Source of the DNA: Embiotoca jacksoni
Lineage: Eukaryota > Chordata > Actinopteri > Embiotocidae
DNA: 64,000 nucleotides
NCBI GenBank assembly: GCA_022577435.1
Contig: JAKOON010000021.1
Span: 1,280,501-1,344,500, forward strand
Reading direction: 5' to 3'
This document shows, piece by piece, positions 1-12,767 of the stretch; the first letter of the stretch is position 1; the number at the start of each line of letters is the position of its first letter. The translations under genes were made by a program, and so were the position numbers. The notes below the pieces were generated by a model, which saw only the letters and a program-made list of their open reading frames with translations, made no database searches and was not told the DNA's origin.

Positions 1-800
1 GACTTCAGAGCTGAAATCAGTGGAGAAGACTGTGTGTCTCAGTCGTTTTTAATCATCCATTCAGTCACTCCTCACATGTTCAAGCCTATGCATTCGGGGG
101 AGATCTTCCGCTATAGACAGATCATAAAGACGCACAGCTTACTGGAGAGCAGGTGTGGGCAGGCTTCTGCAGCGTAGTAGTGAGGACAGGTGCATTGTTT
201 GTGTGTATGTGATTAAACATGTCGCAATTCTTTAATTTATTTGAATCGCTCGCCATTTGATTAGAGTCGTAAAGAGAAATATGAACTCTGCTAAGCACCA
301 CAAGACTGTCAAGAAAATATTTACTGGATCACTGTTGTTTAAAACGTCTGGCCTTGACATTACAACAAAAGGTAATGTAAACAACAGATAATTGCAAACT
401 GAAATATAAACAAGCATATGGCTCCAGCATTATTTTCAAGGTGCTGCAGTTTATTCAGAAGTCATAAACCAGTGTTTTCCTCAATAAACTATTCCATCTT
501 AAACCAAGGACATTCAGACCACATACGGTTTTCTCCTTGAGAGAATGTTCTCCTAGTTTATGGCCAAACAAAAGTTATTCCAGTGCAAAGTATTGTTTGA
601 GCCACTTCCCTACCAGAGCAAGACTCCATATTTTAAACATTTGGAGGAGGGAACAATATGAAAAGTGTGAAATTTGATTTCTACCCCACGGAATACGCCG
701 TTTCCTTCTGTTGTCAAACAGAATGACTAAACATGCTCATTCACATGCTCCCATGGTAGGATGTTATTAATTTATCACTTCAGAGTTATCTATGCTCTTG

Positions 801-824
801 CACGCACGCACACAAACACGCACA

Positions 825-880
<56 letters not shown>

Positions 881-908
881 TACACATGGCACATACATAC
901 ATACACAC
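801..908. repeat. CA/CATA microsatellite
   Basis: An imperfect start (CACG, CACAAA units) leads into an uninterrupted CA run from about 827 to 876, followed by ACATAC units. It accounts for the cysteine/valine-rich reading frame on the minus strand. Confidence 0.95.
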
Positions 909-2439
909 CCGCACACACTTTTGCTTCTCAATGATTGACAATGTGATACATTTTATTTGAATATGGCTGACATGAATTATGTAACCATAGAGACTGGTGG
1001 CTTTGTTGCTTCCCACTAGCTCTTCGCTTTTTCTCCAAGATAACATACAGTTGATAATTTACAGTAGAACACATTCTGAAACTATAAAGAAAGATATAGC
1101 GACAATGCCCCACAGAGAACAAAACAGAGTGCTTCAGTGCAACCAGCTGAGCTGATTCGGAGAGGAGAGGAGAGGAGAGGGTTTGCATTGTTGCAATGCT
1201 GCAATAAGGTTAGGTGGTTGACACTTTTGACACTGGAAAGTGATTTTTCTTGAGTTCAACTCTGATGGTAGCGATGAGGTCTCAGCAGACTGGGTTAGGC
1301 CAACAAAAAAAAAAAAAAAAAGAGAAAAATAAACACAAATGAAAGAAAAAAAAAAAACGAGCACAGCACCCGCGGTATCTGATGTTGATAGCTGTGGCGA
1401 AAGACTGCCTTTGAAAGGCTTGAGGAAAGTGACAATACTGTATGTTTTTTCCTTGTTGCTGCTCCTCCAGACGGCTAACATAAAAAATGAAAAAAAAAAA
1501 AACGGAGAAAAAAACTTGTCTGATTGGTCTGAAAAGACTGTCAAATGTCAAGCAGTTATCAAACAGCAGACATGTTTTCTTTTAAAAAGATACCGGCAGA
1601 AGGAAAAGCCTAACCTTTCAGCGAGTGAGTAGAAGTCACTCAACCCATCATGTGCGGTACTCCACACAAGCAAAACCCTTGCTCTTTACAAGGCTTACAC
1701 TACTCTCTGATTTCAATCTATAGTTGCTGACACAAGTTGTTGACGGCTGTAATAAATGGAACAGTAAAAGTACCTCACACTGGGGAATTAATGATATTTA
1801 CTTGGTAGGTTGCAACGGAAAGCAAACAAGACAAACTAACACTCAGACATTAACAAAAAAAAAAAAAAATGTTTTTCTGTCCAAGAAGATGCAGGAACTT
1901 TTCCTCACCGTCAAGTCATTCACTACAAGCTACCTTCACAACTCAGCTAAAATGAGCCTCTCCCTCAAATCATGGTCACGTTCAGATCTGAAATTGCTTC
2001 AAGGTGTATGCGGCACCCCTGGCTCTTACGTCTCGTGTTTACATTTAGATATGGCCTGTACAGATTTCATGGCACAAATCAACGACCCAGACTGACGGAA
2101 ACAGCTTGCTCAACACTGGATGTAGCATCCATGTAGCATGTATGTTGGTGTTCCACTTCCTTGTGGCTGATGTTGTTCAACTCCCTTCACACTGAGCCGC
2201 ACTTGTGCGAAAAGAGAGATGGGACGTCGATGTCCTTGATTTTCAAAGTGGTGAGACTTGTTAATGCCCTCATTTTTATGTACACCACTGAATCAATCAT
2301 TACCGCTCTATTGCACTGTTCAAACAAACTTCTGCGCAACTTTCACATGAACCTACATTTCTATTCTCATTATTTTTGATTTTGTTCGGAGAAAGTCTCT
2401 TTGTGCTCCGCGCTCGCTGCACAGGGAGGTCACAGATCA

Positions 2440-2545
2440 GGCTGGAGCTGGCAGGGGTTCAGTGTCTTGCTCAAAGACACTTTAGCAGACTGGGTGCTTG
2501 CTACTGTGGGCTTCGAGCCCAGCTACACTGCCCTGCAACCCAAAC
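2440..2545. repeat. Dispersed fish repeat fragment
   Basis: The segment contains a run around TTCAGTGTCTTGCTCAAAGA followed by a GGGCTTCGAGCCC palindrome. I recall the phrase GTGTCTTGCTCAAGGACAC as recurring in many fish repeats. No termini can be defined, so the family is not named. An alternative is a unique sequence with chance resemblance. Confidence 0.45.
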
Positions 2546-3754
2546 GCTGACAGTTGATGTGAATCTCAAAGACTGTGTTTCACTGGATATTTTTATCCAG
2601 CACTTTTGTTCTTGAATTGTCTAAAGAGGCACAGAGTAATCAGGGACTTTTATCTTCAAATAGGAAATTACAGCATCTCTGGAAATGCGTAAGCTGACCC
2701 GTAATTGAGAGAATACAACAGCCACCTACAGTTTTCACAACAGTTTCAATCGGCTAATTACTTAAGATATCCAATAGAAGCCTCTCATGAAATATCTACA
2801 AAAATATATGAAAATGAACAATATCGCTGTGTGTATGTGTATTTCTTTGGCTTCCGAACCAAATGTGTTGGTGGCAATGGAAACAGAGGAGGGGAATACG
2901 ATGGAGATTTGTGTTGTCACATTCTCCTCCATCTATGAGCTGCTGAAATCGCACCGGGGGAAGGAGGGGGGCTTGGAAAGACAGCTTTTGCCTGGCAGAT
3001 CTCTCTTAAGCTGGCATCGTTGAGTCATATACATTATTGCAGTTTTCAAGTTTACAATTAATTTCATAATCCACCTTTAAAATGCTACGGCACTGCAAAG
3101 ACAGCAGAATTTACGATTTTTCCACCGGATCCAAGTGGTCACCAGTTTTTATTTAAAACACAGCAGCTGACGAGGCCACAAACATCACATCTCCACTTTC
3201 AAACAAAGGTGAGTCCGGGACAAACTCTGTACTTTGGAATTTGTCTGCATTGAAGGGAGGTGATAATGAACATTAATATGTACAGCTGGCTCTTTATACA
3301 ACTCTTGCTGTGCTGCCTTTGGTGTCCTGTTGAGAGGGTGTCTAAGCAGTGCACCATCAATGGCAGGGAACAAAGCCAGAGAAAATATCAAGTCTTTTTC
3401 TGCAACTGCCTGCCTGCCTTGCTCTGCCTTAAGATTAATCTAATTTGGTCTTTATTGAGAAATGGGTAAGAGCAGTTTTGTTTTATTTATGTATGTTTTT
3501 TCCTCCTCTGCTCCTTTCCTTTGTTGCTTCTCCTCGGCTGCCTCTGACAAAAGACAGCCAGCCTGCCAAGCCCGGTGTTGCTCTGGGACGGACCTGTCAA
3601 TCACTCCTGACGGCACTCTGACAACATGTACGTTAAAATTTCAAACGGGACTCAAAGGCGGCGTGTGACAGCTGAGCCTTTGAAAGTGGCTGTAGCGCTC
3701 GGCGACAGCCAGAGGAGTACGGGTGGAAAACAAACTAGAAAACAACAGTGCGGA

Positions 3755-3816
3755 GGGAAAAGAGAGAGCGAGTCAGAGACAGAGAGGGAAAGAGAGAGAG
3801 AGAAAAAAAAATAAAA
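3755..3816 (+). repeat. Polypurine GA-rich tract
   Basis: This is an almost pure G/A tract of GAGAGA and GGGAAA units ending in an A run. Such tracts can adopt triplex or unusual structures. No gene context is visible. Confidence 0.85.
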
Positions 3817-4662
3817 GTTAAAAGCAAAACAGTGAAGAATGTGGGTCTTGATGATGGGAACTGGCATTAGTTTCTCCCTTAGTGTATCATTGTTTTTTAA
3901 TTTAGTTGAAACTCCCCTGAGTGGAGATTTCGGTCTTCCAGGGACTCTGCTGAGGGCCTGTTCTCCGCAGGCCGGGGACAGCAGCGCCTCTCTGCTGCTC
4001 CTCTGAGGCCTCACTCAGATCAAGTCAAGCATCTTATGCATCTCACTACCCCATCCTTCTACACCAAACAACTGAGCCCGAATCTTAATAACATTCTTGA
4101 TTCCATCTCGCATACCTGCGCTTCATAGTTGTGCAATTAATTCCCAGTAGAAATGGAAACCAGTCCTTGCCACTGAGATAAGTCGTTTCTGTAGAATTCA
4201 TAAATCTAAGATGCGTAGCTTTCAATACCAACAAGAAAATGGACAACTCAATTTAGATTCTTGCTCTGCCGTCCCGAATGCACCAGACAAAATCCTTTTA
4301 AAACAATATATCCACAAGGCTTTGCCTACACACAAGTCATATGGAGTACAATATGCACACACAAGCTTGACATGGACTTTCAAATGATCGGCCGTCACTA
4401 CATACAGACACAGACCACCACCACCTCTTCGACATGGCTAAATGAACAGCGTAAATGGGGTACAACACAAAGGCCCCGGCTGTGCCAGACCCTATGGGAG
4501 AACTGCCATCTCTGCAGTCCTGCAGTTTGTGCACTGATCCTTCTGTCAGCATCCACATCTGCAGTTCAAAAACACACACTGGCTTGAAACTGCTACAAAG
4601 CTAACGGTTCATTGTATGTCTGAGACTTTGTTTGACCATGCTGTGTGCATTTTTGTGTGCTT

Positions 4663-4667
<5 letters not shown>

Positions 4668-4706
<39 letters not shown>
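4668..4706. repeat. TG microsatellite
   Basis: Uninterrupted TG dinucleotide array of about 19 units. Confidence 0.95.
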
Positions 4707-4707
<1 letters not shown>

Positions 4708-5140
4708 AAGTCGAAGTTTGTTATAAACTAGCATTCTAAAAACAACTCGAACGCAATATGTGCACGCGTGTGCAGCAAATGTGTGTGTTGCTTCCACAAA
4801 CAAGTGGACGAGCAGCTTGGACACAGGTCGTGTCAGCCTGTTGGTGATTTATTTGTTGTTTTGTTTTGTTTTGTTTTGTTTAACTTCTCCCTTGGTAAAG
4901 CTATGTTGGACCACTGATAGGCCACAGTACAGACAGGAGCCGTGGCACTGACATACACAGAGCTGTACTACATATTTCGTGCCATTTTCTAGCCCACGTC
5001 TATATACATGCATGTCCAAATTTACTTACAAATGTATACATGCAAGCAGACAAACACTCACACAAGCTGCTCATAGATATGGCTGTTGTATAAAGAACTT
5101 TAAACAGCCAACCAGCAGACAGACCATGCTTTGGCTTCTA

Positions 5141-5154
5141 GTGCCCTCTAGTGC
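5141..5154 (-). promoter_or_regulatory. CTCF-like motif
   Basis: The reverse strand reads GCACTAGAGGGCAC, close to the core of the vertebrate CTCF consensus (CCANYAGRKGGCR). It was found by eye without a matrix score. It stands alone in gene-poor sequence. Confidence 0.35.
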
Positions 5155-5199
5155 TTGGAATTGACTGGCAAATTAACTGGATATCTGCTTTAACTGGAC

Positions 5200-6382
5200 A
5201 ACTGAGAAAACAAACTGAGTCCTATGGAAATAACAGAAAGGACAAATCTAAGTATGAATATATATAGTTGTAGACATAGCTTAGAAATGTGTTTTTCATT
5301 GACGCATCACAATATTATGTTTGCAATTTCCTTACAAATCTTGTGATCTCCAATATCAATAAGGCAGAAAAAAAAATTAAGATCATAAAAAATGTATGTC
5401 TATTCCATAAAAGCACTTCTGCTATGTTAAAGATCAAAATTTGAGTTGGTAACACCATTTTCTATGGCTATAATTATGTACTTTCAAACTATTGTCTTAC
5501 ATATTTCATATTTGTATAAAAGTTATTTGCTGCCAATACCAAGAACATTTCTAAAAGACTGATTGCTACATTTATTTTATAATTATCAAAATAAAAGTTG
5601 TTTTTTTTTTTTAATGAGACTTATTTTTTCTAAAGCAGGCTCTAAAACAAAACTTATTTTAATAATATTTATCAGCCTGTCCTGTTACTTTGCTTTATAA
5701 CAACATATTTATTCACACAAACAGCTTTTATTTTATATTCATCTCTTTAAAAAAGGGGCTGTTGAAGGACTAAGTCTAGACAATCACAACATTTTCAAAT
5801 AAAGAAAATGTAATGAAAATACCCTTTCATTTTCTTTTGATTGTTAGTCTGACAATATCTCTTAACCAGATGAAACTATAAATCTCTTCGATTTTAATAA
5901 CTTAAATGTTTCTTGCAGCCAAACTGTAAAAGTGACATACAAAAATTTTTATATAAAAGAGGTTAATAACTACAATAGTTTGTTTTAACTAAGTCTTTGG
6001 GGAAAGTGATCTAAGACTTAGATTATTTTAAATTGTGTGCTCTTAAGTAAACGAGTGTGTTGGGACAAAAAGTGCATCCCGTTAGCTCTCTGTTATGTAT
6101 TATTAATGTGGTGCCCACAAAAGGCATCTGAAAAATCAAGGTGTCTTTCATTACAAAAAAAATTTGGAACAAAAATAAAAGCAATGTCATTTGTTTATTC
6201 GTGAAACTTTTTTTAGTCTACCATGTTTTTGTTCCTTGAAAAGATGAAATTCAGTCAAATTGTCCTTATTGAAATATTTTTTATTTATGTCACATCATGA
6301 TTCATTTTTCTCTGCAACTATATAAATTGATAGGTTACTAAAACATGCGCCTGAAATGTTTAATATGCGAGGAAATCTACAT

Positions 6383-6441
<59 letters not shown>

Positions 6442-6500
6442 TTAGAAAAATATGATATGTACCATAATAGGAAAGTCCATTTTGCAGTATAAAAAATGGA
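5200..6500. other. Highly AT-rich segment
   Basis: There are long runs of A and T, many stop codons in all frames, and an AT dinucleotide array at about 6388-6436. Nothing coding is visible. The composition is clearly lower in GC than the flanks. Confidence 0.8.
6388..6436. repeat. AT microsatellite
   Basis: About 24 uninterrupted AT units inside an AT-rich segment. Confidence 0.95.
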
Positions 6501-9500
6501 ATCCAATAGATCTTGACATATGTAGCCAAAGCCAATATAGCCTAACATATTTAGGTCAGCCCAGGTTACTGCCTTTGAGCAACTGAATCCTCCAAGTGAG
6601 GATTTTAATGTGGTTTTATCTAATGCTTAATTTACTGTAATAATGAAGAGTTTTTGAAAATCATATGCATGTATTTTTTGTGCATGCATGATAGAGCCAG
6701 CAGAGGTGGGATTTGAGAGGCACCTCAAAGCTATGATTATCCTGAGTGTCTCTGCCCAATAATGTTACCTGCTGGGACAGCAGCACTGCTCCTCTAAATA
6801 AATTGCAAGTGGCCTTGGGCAATAAGAGGAACCCTCCTTTGATCTGCCTGACTGCCAACGAGGAAAATGTGCAGGCAGTCAATCAAGCTCTTAAGGCTTT
6901 GCAACAATGGAGCCGACCCCGCTTTATTATTTATTTTTTAAATTGATGTATTTCATTATCACAAGGTGTCTACTTGGTGGGGTAGCGGGGGGTTGGAGGG
7001 AGAGCAACATGATCAATAATTGATATGGGGTGTGAAAGAGCTGATTTGCTGCCTCTCCTCTGGTGCACTTGTCACCAGCTGTTGTCAGAACACATTTGCT
7101 TTGACGACAAATTTGAAGAAGTGAACAACAGCATCACATCTTATTACAAATTTAGTGAGCGGTGAAAGGCAGGGGCCCCTTCTCACTGAGCCTCTGTTTG
7201 TTCAGGGCGCTCTGGAGGAATGACTACTAGGCTCCGAGGTGAGTTACAGTCTTGTAAGCACAGAGATGAGAGGTGGTTGAACTTTTTTGTCATGTGTCAG
7301 TAAACAGCGTGACTTGTTTGAAAGGCACCTGGATTACAGGGCGAAAAAAGTTGCTCTTTAAACCTTTAAAGCTTTGGGGTATGGGAGACACGCCATGTCA
7401 AAACAGTGTGTGAAGATGAGGAGTGAGAGCAGCTAAAAGCCATCACTCCCCCAGGTGTGTCTGCTGAGAGACGAAGGAGTTGTCCTGCTTTTCACAGAGT
7501 TTGGGTCATGCTGCATGGTGGAGCATCTCAAATTGATTTAGTCGAACAAAGAAAGATGCTCGGATGAGTCAAACAGTGCAGGTTTGCTGAAAGACAAATA
7601 TGGATGCAAAAAAAATCCACCATAAACAAACATCTGGTGGTTGCGAAATACTTTTAAACGCAATTTAATTTGTTTTAAATCTGGAGACAATACAAAATGG
7701 ACCAACTGTAAATGGAGGAGGCTCATAAAAAATAAATCTCAGAGCTGTGTACCGTAGATGTCTGGTAATTCTTTAAGGAATTTTTTTTTCTCTCAGTTGC
7801 AGCTTATTGATCACCTTTGGGTCATCAGAATCAAACTAAGAAAAAATCTTTATGGTGATTTCATTGCAAAGAGTAGTTCTTAATCAGCCTAAATGTTTCT
7901 TAATTATATGTACAGAGTGGAGATTTACCACAAACTTTAAAACTAAATTCTGATGGGGACCAGTTCAACACAAAATCTCAGAGAAAAGCAAAACAAACAT
8001 ATCAACAATTCAACATAATTGACAGCTGCATCCATTTGCTCGGCCCAACCCCTCCTCCCTCCCGCTTTTCCACTCTGTTCTTCCAACACCATTTCCTCTT
8101 TTAATTATCCCCCAGCAAAAAGATGGAGCACATCAGACGCATCGTGGAAAATCCTGGCCCTGGCACGGGCTCACAGTGGCTCCTGCGTCTGGCAATCCCG
8201 ATAGAGCCTGTGCGCTGGCAGTGACAAGAGAGGGAGGATGCCTGGAGATTTTTTGACAGAAAGAATGGAGAGGATGATCTCTCAGCAAAAGAGAGGTCCT
8301 CATTCTACTCCCGGCGTGGGAGGCTTTTTGGCAAGCACTTTCCCATCATACCACATTTTCAGCACCAGATTAGCCAGCTCTCAGGAGCAAAACTCACATA
8401 GACCCCTTGTTTACACCTCAGTACCATAGTGTTTTTGTAATGACTGTTCAGTAAAAGAGCACATTGGAGGCACTGCAAGCACGGCTGCTCTCCTATCTCT
8501 CCCTACAACATTTTAGGGGTGAGACTTACTGCATATAGCTGGGTCAGAGAGACCATGGTTTGGATTAAGGGAATATGATTTGTTTTATATTGAAAGAAGT
8601 CTCCTCTGACCTGAAACGTGTTTTACTGAGTGAATTGCATATTCACATTCTAATTAGGTATCAGCTACACGAATGGGTTTTTTCGTTTGGAAGCCGGATA
8701 GATGAAAAAAGGCTGCAAGTTAACTAGTGCCTGGGTTGCTAGCTGTCAAAGTTTCTCCTTTCTCTGTGGGGTGTACATCAATCACAGAGGTCCCCAACTG
8801 ACAGTCATTCTGCGGGCTAATAGTGTCGTCATCTCCCTCGCGATTACACAGATTGCACAATGAGATCCTCGGACACAATGGAGCTGCAAATGTAGCCCCC
8901 CACTCTGTTCCCCTTCTCCTTTCCTTTTCTTCCGTCATTCTGAGATGAAGAGTGGAATGCTCCACAGTGGGTAGCTTTCTTCTCCTCCAGGGGGAACTGA
9001 GAAAGCAGGCAAGGGCCTCTGTGATGTTAGTTTCCCTTCAGGGTGGGGAGGAGATGTCTTGTAGCACAGCTAAAGATGATCATTTGAGATCCTGTGAAAC
9101 AAGGTTCCCCTCTGGAAGCCACAGAGACATGGAGAGAGCCGAGGTCCCGACTAATGAGTTAGGGTTAGCTGAATTCCTCAATGATGAAAATGAGAACAAT
9201 GACAGTCATGATAGTGGCAATAAGTTCTTTTTTTTGTTCTTGGTTTAGACATTGTATTGCACCTCAGTGACACGCTTCTCTCGGTACAAATGTCAGAGGT
9301 CAGGCTAAAGAGCAGCCTTGGAGCTGGCAAGGTTCAACTTAAAAGCACAAAAAAAATGCTTGTTACTGCATCAGTCTCAGAGCTTAAACAAGTATTTGAC
9401 TGAGAACCATTTCTCTGTCATTCCACTGCCCTCTTGCAAGTACCAAGATTTTACATTTAATAAGCACGATGAAAGAAATAATTAATATGTGAACATATGA

Positions 9501-10816
9501 GGGAAATCTAAACATTTGTTTCCTATATATTCTGATTAAACCTTTCCTCACAGAGTAAATATTTGCACCAGAAACTCACTAAACAAAACAACATCCCATC
9601 TGATAATCTCCCACAATTACGCTGCACAGTGTGATGAAAGCATATCAATGGTCTACTTATGTCATAGAAAAAGAATGGCGCTTCAAACATGAAACCTATT
9701 GAAGCCTACGAGAGTTTCAAGTCGATCAATGATCAAAGGAGCAAAAGCTTATCAGCGCCGTTTCTTAGCATTGAAACAGTGTCATATGGCTTTGGATATA
9801 CTGTCAGGGTAGCAGTGTTTTTGCCCAGGAACACAATGGCTATTGTGTTTTATGAAAACATTAGCCTTTTTTTTTTTCTTTTTTTTTTTTACAGAGTTGA
9901 AGTTGCAAAAAAGCACACAAAGTGAAGAGGGGGCACAAGCTCTTTATCCTGATGAAAGGCTAAAGGATGGGACTGACCTTTCTGGCATCAGCTGGGCTTT
10001 GGGAACACAATACATGGCGGCAACTCTTTCTGGCCTTTTCCCCTTCAGCTCTGGGCTATGCTCACAAGCCAAAGACTCAAGTCCAAACATCTATCATTTT
10101 ATACAAAGACTCAAACACACAGATGCCCCGAACCCCCTCCTTTTATATCACACAGACACACACAGACACACATACATGCATACATCCACACTGAGCAGTT
10201 CTGTCTGTACATCTGCAAACAGACCAGTCCCGTCTGGCATCATAGTACAACTGCAGGCTATGGAAGCAAAAAGAGACAACAGATCACTGTAGATTATATC
10301 AACACAAAAGCTTAACTCAGTCCACAGTATCAACACCACTTTCCTTTAACAGGAACTGAACAACAGTTAAAATGTGACCTAAACCACTTAGGGAACACTC
10401 CCCTGTAAACTCACTGAAACTCAGACTGAATGAAAAGTAACTATGCAACAATTTTCCACCTGAGCCAGACATGACACGAAAACCATGACCTGGTTAAGTA
10501 CTAGTTTTGTGAGTGGTCCCCCTTACCCCCCCAAAAAAATGACCTAAGCCAGTGTACACTTTAAACGCTTTGTTGTTAGGGGGGCCGCATATCCAAAGGG
10601 CCTTTGTGTGATATTTCAAAAGGCTGCATCACAAGGTCATGGCGCAACAAGGGTCATGCAAACACAGAATAACACTTGTGTGGTGGTCATTTTTGTGACA
10701 GGGAGGGAGGGGTCAATTCTATAGGTAAACTCTAGCAGATAGTAGATAAGTTGGCCGTGGGCTGTGAGACAAAGGGAACCGTAGTTGGTATCTGAAAAGG
10801 TAAAGAGTAGTAGTTC

Positions 10817-10858
10817 CTGACGTGTCAGAGGCCTCATCATCACTGGGAGAGTATAAAA
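10817..10858 (+). promoter_or_regulatory. Promoter of first gamma-crystallin
   Basis: A TATA box (GTATAAAAGG, about 10851-10860) lies about 55 bp before the start codon, the usual compact layout of gamma-crystallin promoters. At 10817-10828 CTGAC and GTCAG face each other across two bases, resembling half-sites for large Maf (MARE-type) lens factors. The TATA is clear; the Maf reading is inferred. Confidence 0.7.
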
Positions 10859-10912
10859 GGACCTGTAGGTGCGTCTAGGATATGGTGCGAAAACATCCAC
10901 AGCCCTACAACC

Positions 10913-11594
10913 ATGGGAAAGGTATGAGCTCACATGCAGGAAGGTGTCAGGTTTGATGAGGAGAGACAGGAGGAAAATGGCATGTTTTGAGAACATGCGG
11001 AAACCAGGAAAGAAAATGCAGCAGAGAAGGACAAATATAGGCTGGATTGCTAACTTTTGTTTTTGACATTGTTTAAATAGTTCCGATTGCCTTGATTTTT
11101 AACATGTCAAACATTGCAAATAACATGCAAGAGTTCAGCACTGAAGAGGTTTGTAAACTAGAAGGACTCGTGACAAGTAACTGGGTTTGTTTAAGGGGGA
11201 GCAGTGTCCCCTACAGTCTATTCACGAATATGGCAACTAGAAAAAAAATCTATATTCCTGACACAAACTTTAGTGACACATGCTTCTCTCTCCTTTTCAA
11301 GATTATCTTCTACGAAGGCCGCAACTTCCAGGGCCGCCACTGGGAGTGCAGCAGTGACTGCATGGACACCTTCAGGCACTTCAACTGCTGCAACTCCATC
11401 CGTGTCAGTGGTGGTCATTGGGTGACCTACGAGAAGCCCCACTACATGGGTTACCAGTACATCCTCGGCCCCGGCGAGTACGCTGACCACCACTCCTGGA
11501 TGGGCTTCAACAACTGCGTCCGCTCCTGCCAGATGTTCCCTCCTGTAAGTCAATCAAACCGACAGACAGGATCGGTCCTTCCCAACCCCCCCCC

Positions 11595-11625
<31 letters not shown>

Positions 11626-12197
11626 ACACCTTGTACATCAAATGCCGCTTTAGAAATGGATGTCAATCACTAGCTTTTTGATGTCATTTAAAAATACTCA
11701 TGCAGGTCATAGCATAAAAGTCTCTGCTCCAAGGCCCGGAAGGAGACCCAGTCAGCCTTTAAAAAGAATATGATAAACCCCCACAAGACTCGATGCCTTC
11801 GCTCTAATTCTGTTAGTCACTCTCAGTGTTTCTGGTAGTTTAAGCTCAACCAAAGTGCTCTCTGGGACTCACACCTACCAAAATAGCATAATAATCATGT
11901 CCTGATTTCTTCCACCTACAGTACAGGGGATCCTACAAAATGAGGATCTACAACAGGCCTGACATGATGGGACACACAATGGAGTTCATGGATGACTGCC
12001 CCAACGTGTACGACCGCTTCCGCTTCCGTGACATTTTCTCTTGCAACATCATGGAGGGTTTCTGGATCTTCTACGAGCACCCTAACTACAGGGGACGCCA
12101 GTTTTTCCTGCGCCCTGGTGAGTACAGGGCCTGTGGCGACTGGGGCTGCCACAACCCCATGGTGGGCTCCTTCAGGAGGATGAGGACTCTCATGTAA
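10913..12197 (+). CDS. Gamma-crystallin (M-type-like), gene 1 of tandem pair
   Basis: A structural, refractive lens protein of the beta/gamma superfamily. There are three coding exons: 10913-10921 (codes MGK, donor gtatga), 11302-11544 (81 codons, donor gtaagt) and 11922-12197 (91 codons plus stop), giving 175 aa, the usual family size. One exon per two Greek keys is the vertebrate gamma-crystallin arrangement. Exon 2 opens [20 protein letters not shown] and carries the first domain; exon 3 carries the second, with [18 protein letters not shown] as its fourth-motif signature. The protein is cysteine-rich (for example [12 protein letters not shown]) with many Met in the second domain. The subtype (gamma-M against gamma-S-like) cannot be fixed by eye. 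Intron 2 holds a poly(C)/CA tract. The open frame upstream of exon 2 is intron sequence. Confidence 0.93.
11586..11630. repeat. Poly(C) plus CA tract in crystallin intron 2
   Basis: About 26 consecutive C are followed by about nine CA units. They lie within 90 bp of the donor of exon 2 of the first crystallin gene. The transcript would carry a long C run here. Confidence 0.95.
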
Positions 12198-12225
12198 ACT
12201 CCACCCATGCGCAACTCAAATGAAC

Positions 12226-12231
12226 ATTAAA
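12226..12231 (+). other. Poly(A) signal of first gamma-crystallin
   Basis: ATTAAA lies about 30 bp after the stop codon, followed by a T/G-rich stretch (TTGTTTTCG...TTTGTGAG). A very short 3' UTR is typical of gamma-crystallin genes. Confidence 0.75.
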
Positions 12232-12374
12232 GACCTTGTTTTCGAATATTGATGTCCTTTGTGAGTTTCTTTGAACACACAACATACAAAATTGAGTGTG
12301 AAGCACAATAACTCTCTTTGGCAAGGCAGTACTTTTTCTTCCTGCATATATTCAACCCATAAAAGTTTACTTCT

Positions 12375-12395
12375 ACTGCTGCTGCTGCTGCTGCT
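12375..12395 (+). repeat. CTG trinucleotide run
   Basis: About six CTG units between the two crystallin genes. No function is evident. Confidence 0.85.
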
Positions 12396-12653
12396 TAATG
12401 ATCTATGTCACTGTCAAATACCTATAGTAACAAACCAAATCTTTTCTCTTTGTTGCCCTGTCTGTCTTCCCAGTCTGGCTGTAGGTTTCTGGTATTCATG
12501 CCAATAAAGGCAGATGTTGCAACTCTTATTGTTGGCCTTTGGGAAAATGCAGTTGTACAGTATTTTCCATAGACAGGCAGAGCTTTGACAGAGACAAAGC
12601 GACTGCTGCAGTTCACCAGTCCTATAGTGTTCTGCAGTCTATAGAGCGCACTG

Positions 12654-12716
12654 TGCTGACACGACAAAGCTTTGTTTCACGTTTACAAAGCCCTGATCCC
12701 AGCAGGGTCTATAAAG
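12654..12716 (+). promoter_or_regulatory. Promoter of second gamma-crystallin
   Basis: TATAAAG at 12710-12716 lies about 52 bp before the start codon. TGCTGAC at 12654-12660 is a perfect half of the Maf recognition element and sits about 50 bp upstream of the TATA box. Proximal gamma-crystallin promoters are known to use Maf and Sox sites in this interval. The half-site is seen; its use is inferred. Confidence 0.7.
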
Positions 12717-12767
12717 AGGTCTGCTACAGCCCAGTGTCTGGTCTGGTCTGAACTTAACACAGTTACA

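Larger units (their letters stand above)
1..10816. other. Gene-poor region upstream of the crystallins
   Basis: No open reading frame here has both a recognisable protein and splice-site support. Reading frames over 60 codons are chance, low-complexity or repeat-derived. Contents are a CA microsatellite near 0.8-0.9 kb, a GGAGA run at 1158-1181, several poly(A) runs between 1.3 and 1.9 kb, a dispersed-repeat fragment near 2.45 kb, a polypurine tract near 3.76 kb, a TG array near 4.67 kb, a very AT-rich zone at 5.2-6.5 kb, and mixed-composition blocks at about 6.5-7.0 and 8.7-9.2 kb that could be conserved non-coding elements. It could be intergenic or part of a large intron of a gene outside the window. 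Confidence 0.6.

Noticed and set aside
2500..2545. tRNA- or tRNA-SINE-like head around GGGCTTCGAGCCC
   Set aside because: I could not build a cloverleaf or both internal promoter boxes at proper spacing, so it is listed only as a dispersed repeat.
11092..11301. Alternative 5' coding extension of the first gamma-crystallin (frame open from about 11092)
   Set aside because: The family always uses a 9-bp MGK first exon, which is present at 10913 with a TATA box. The open frame before exon 2 is intron.
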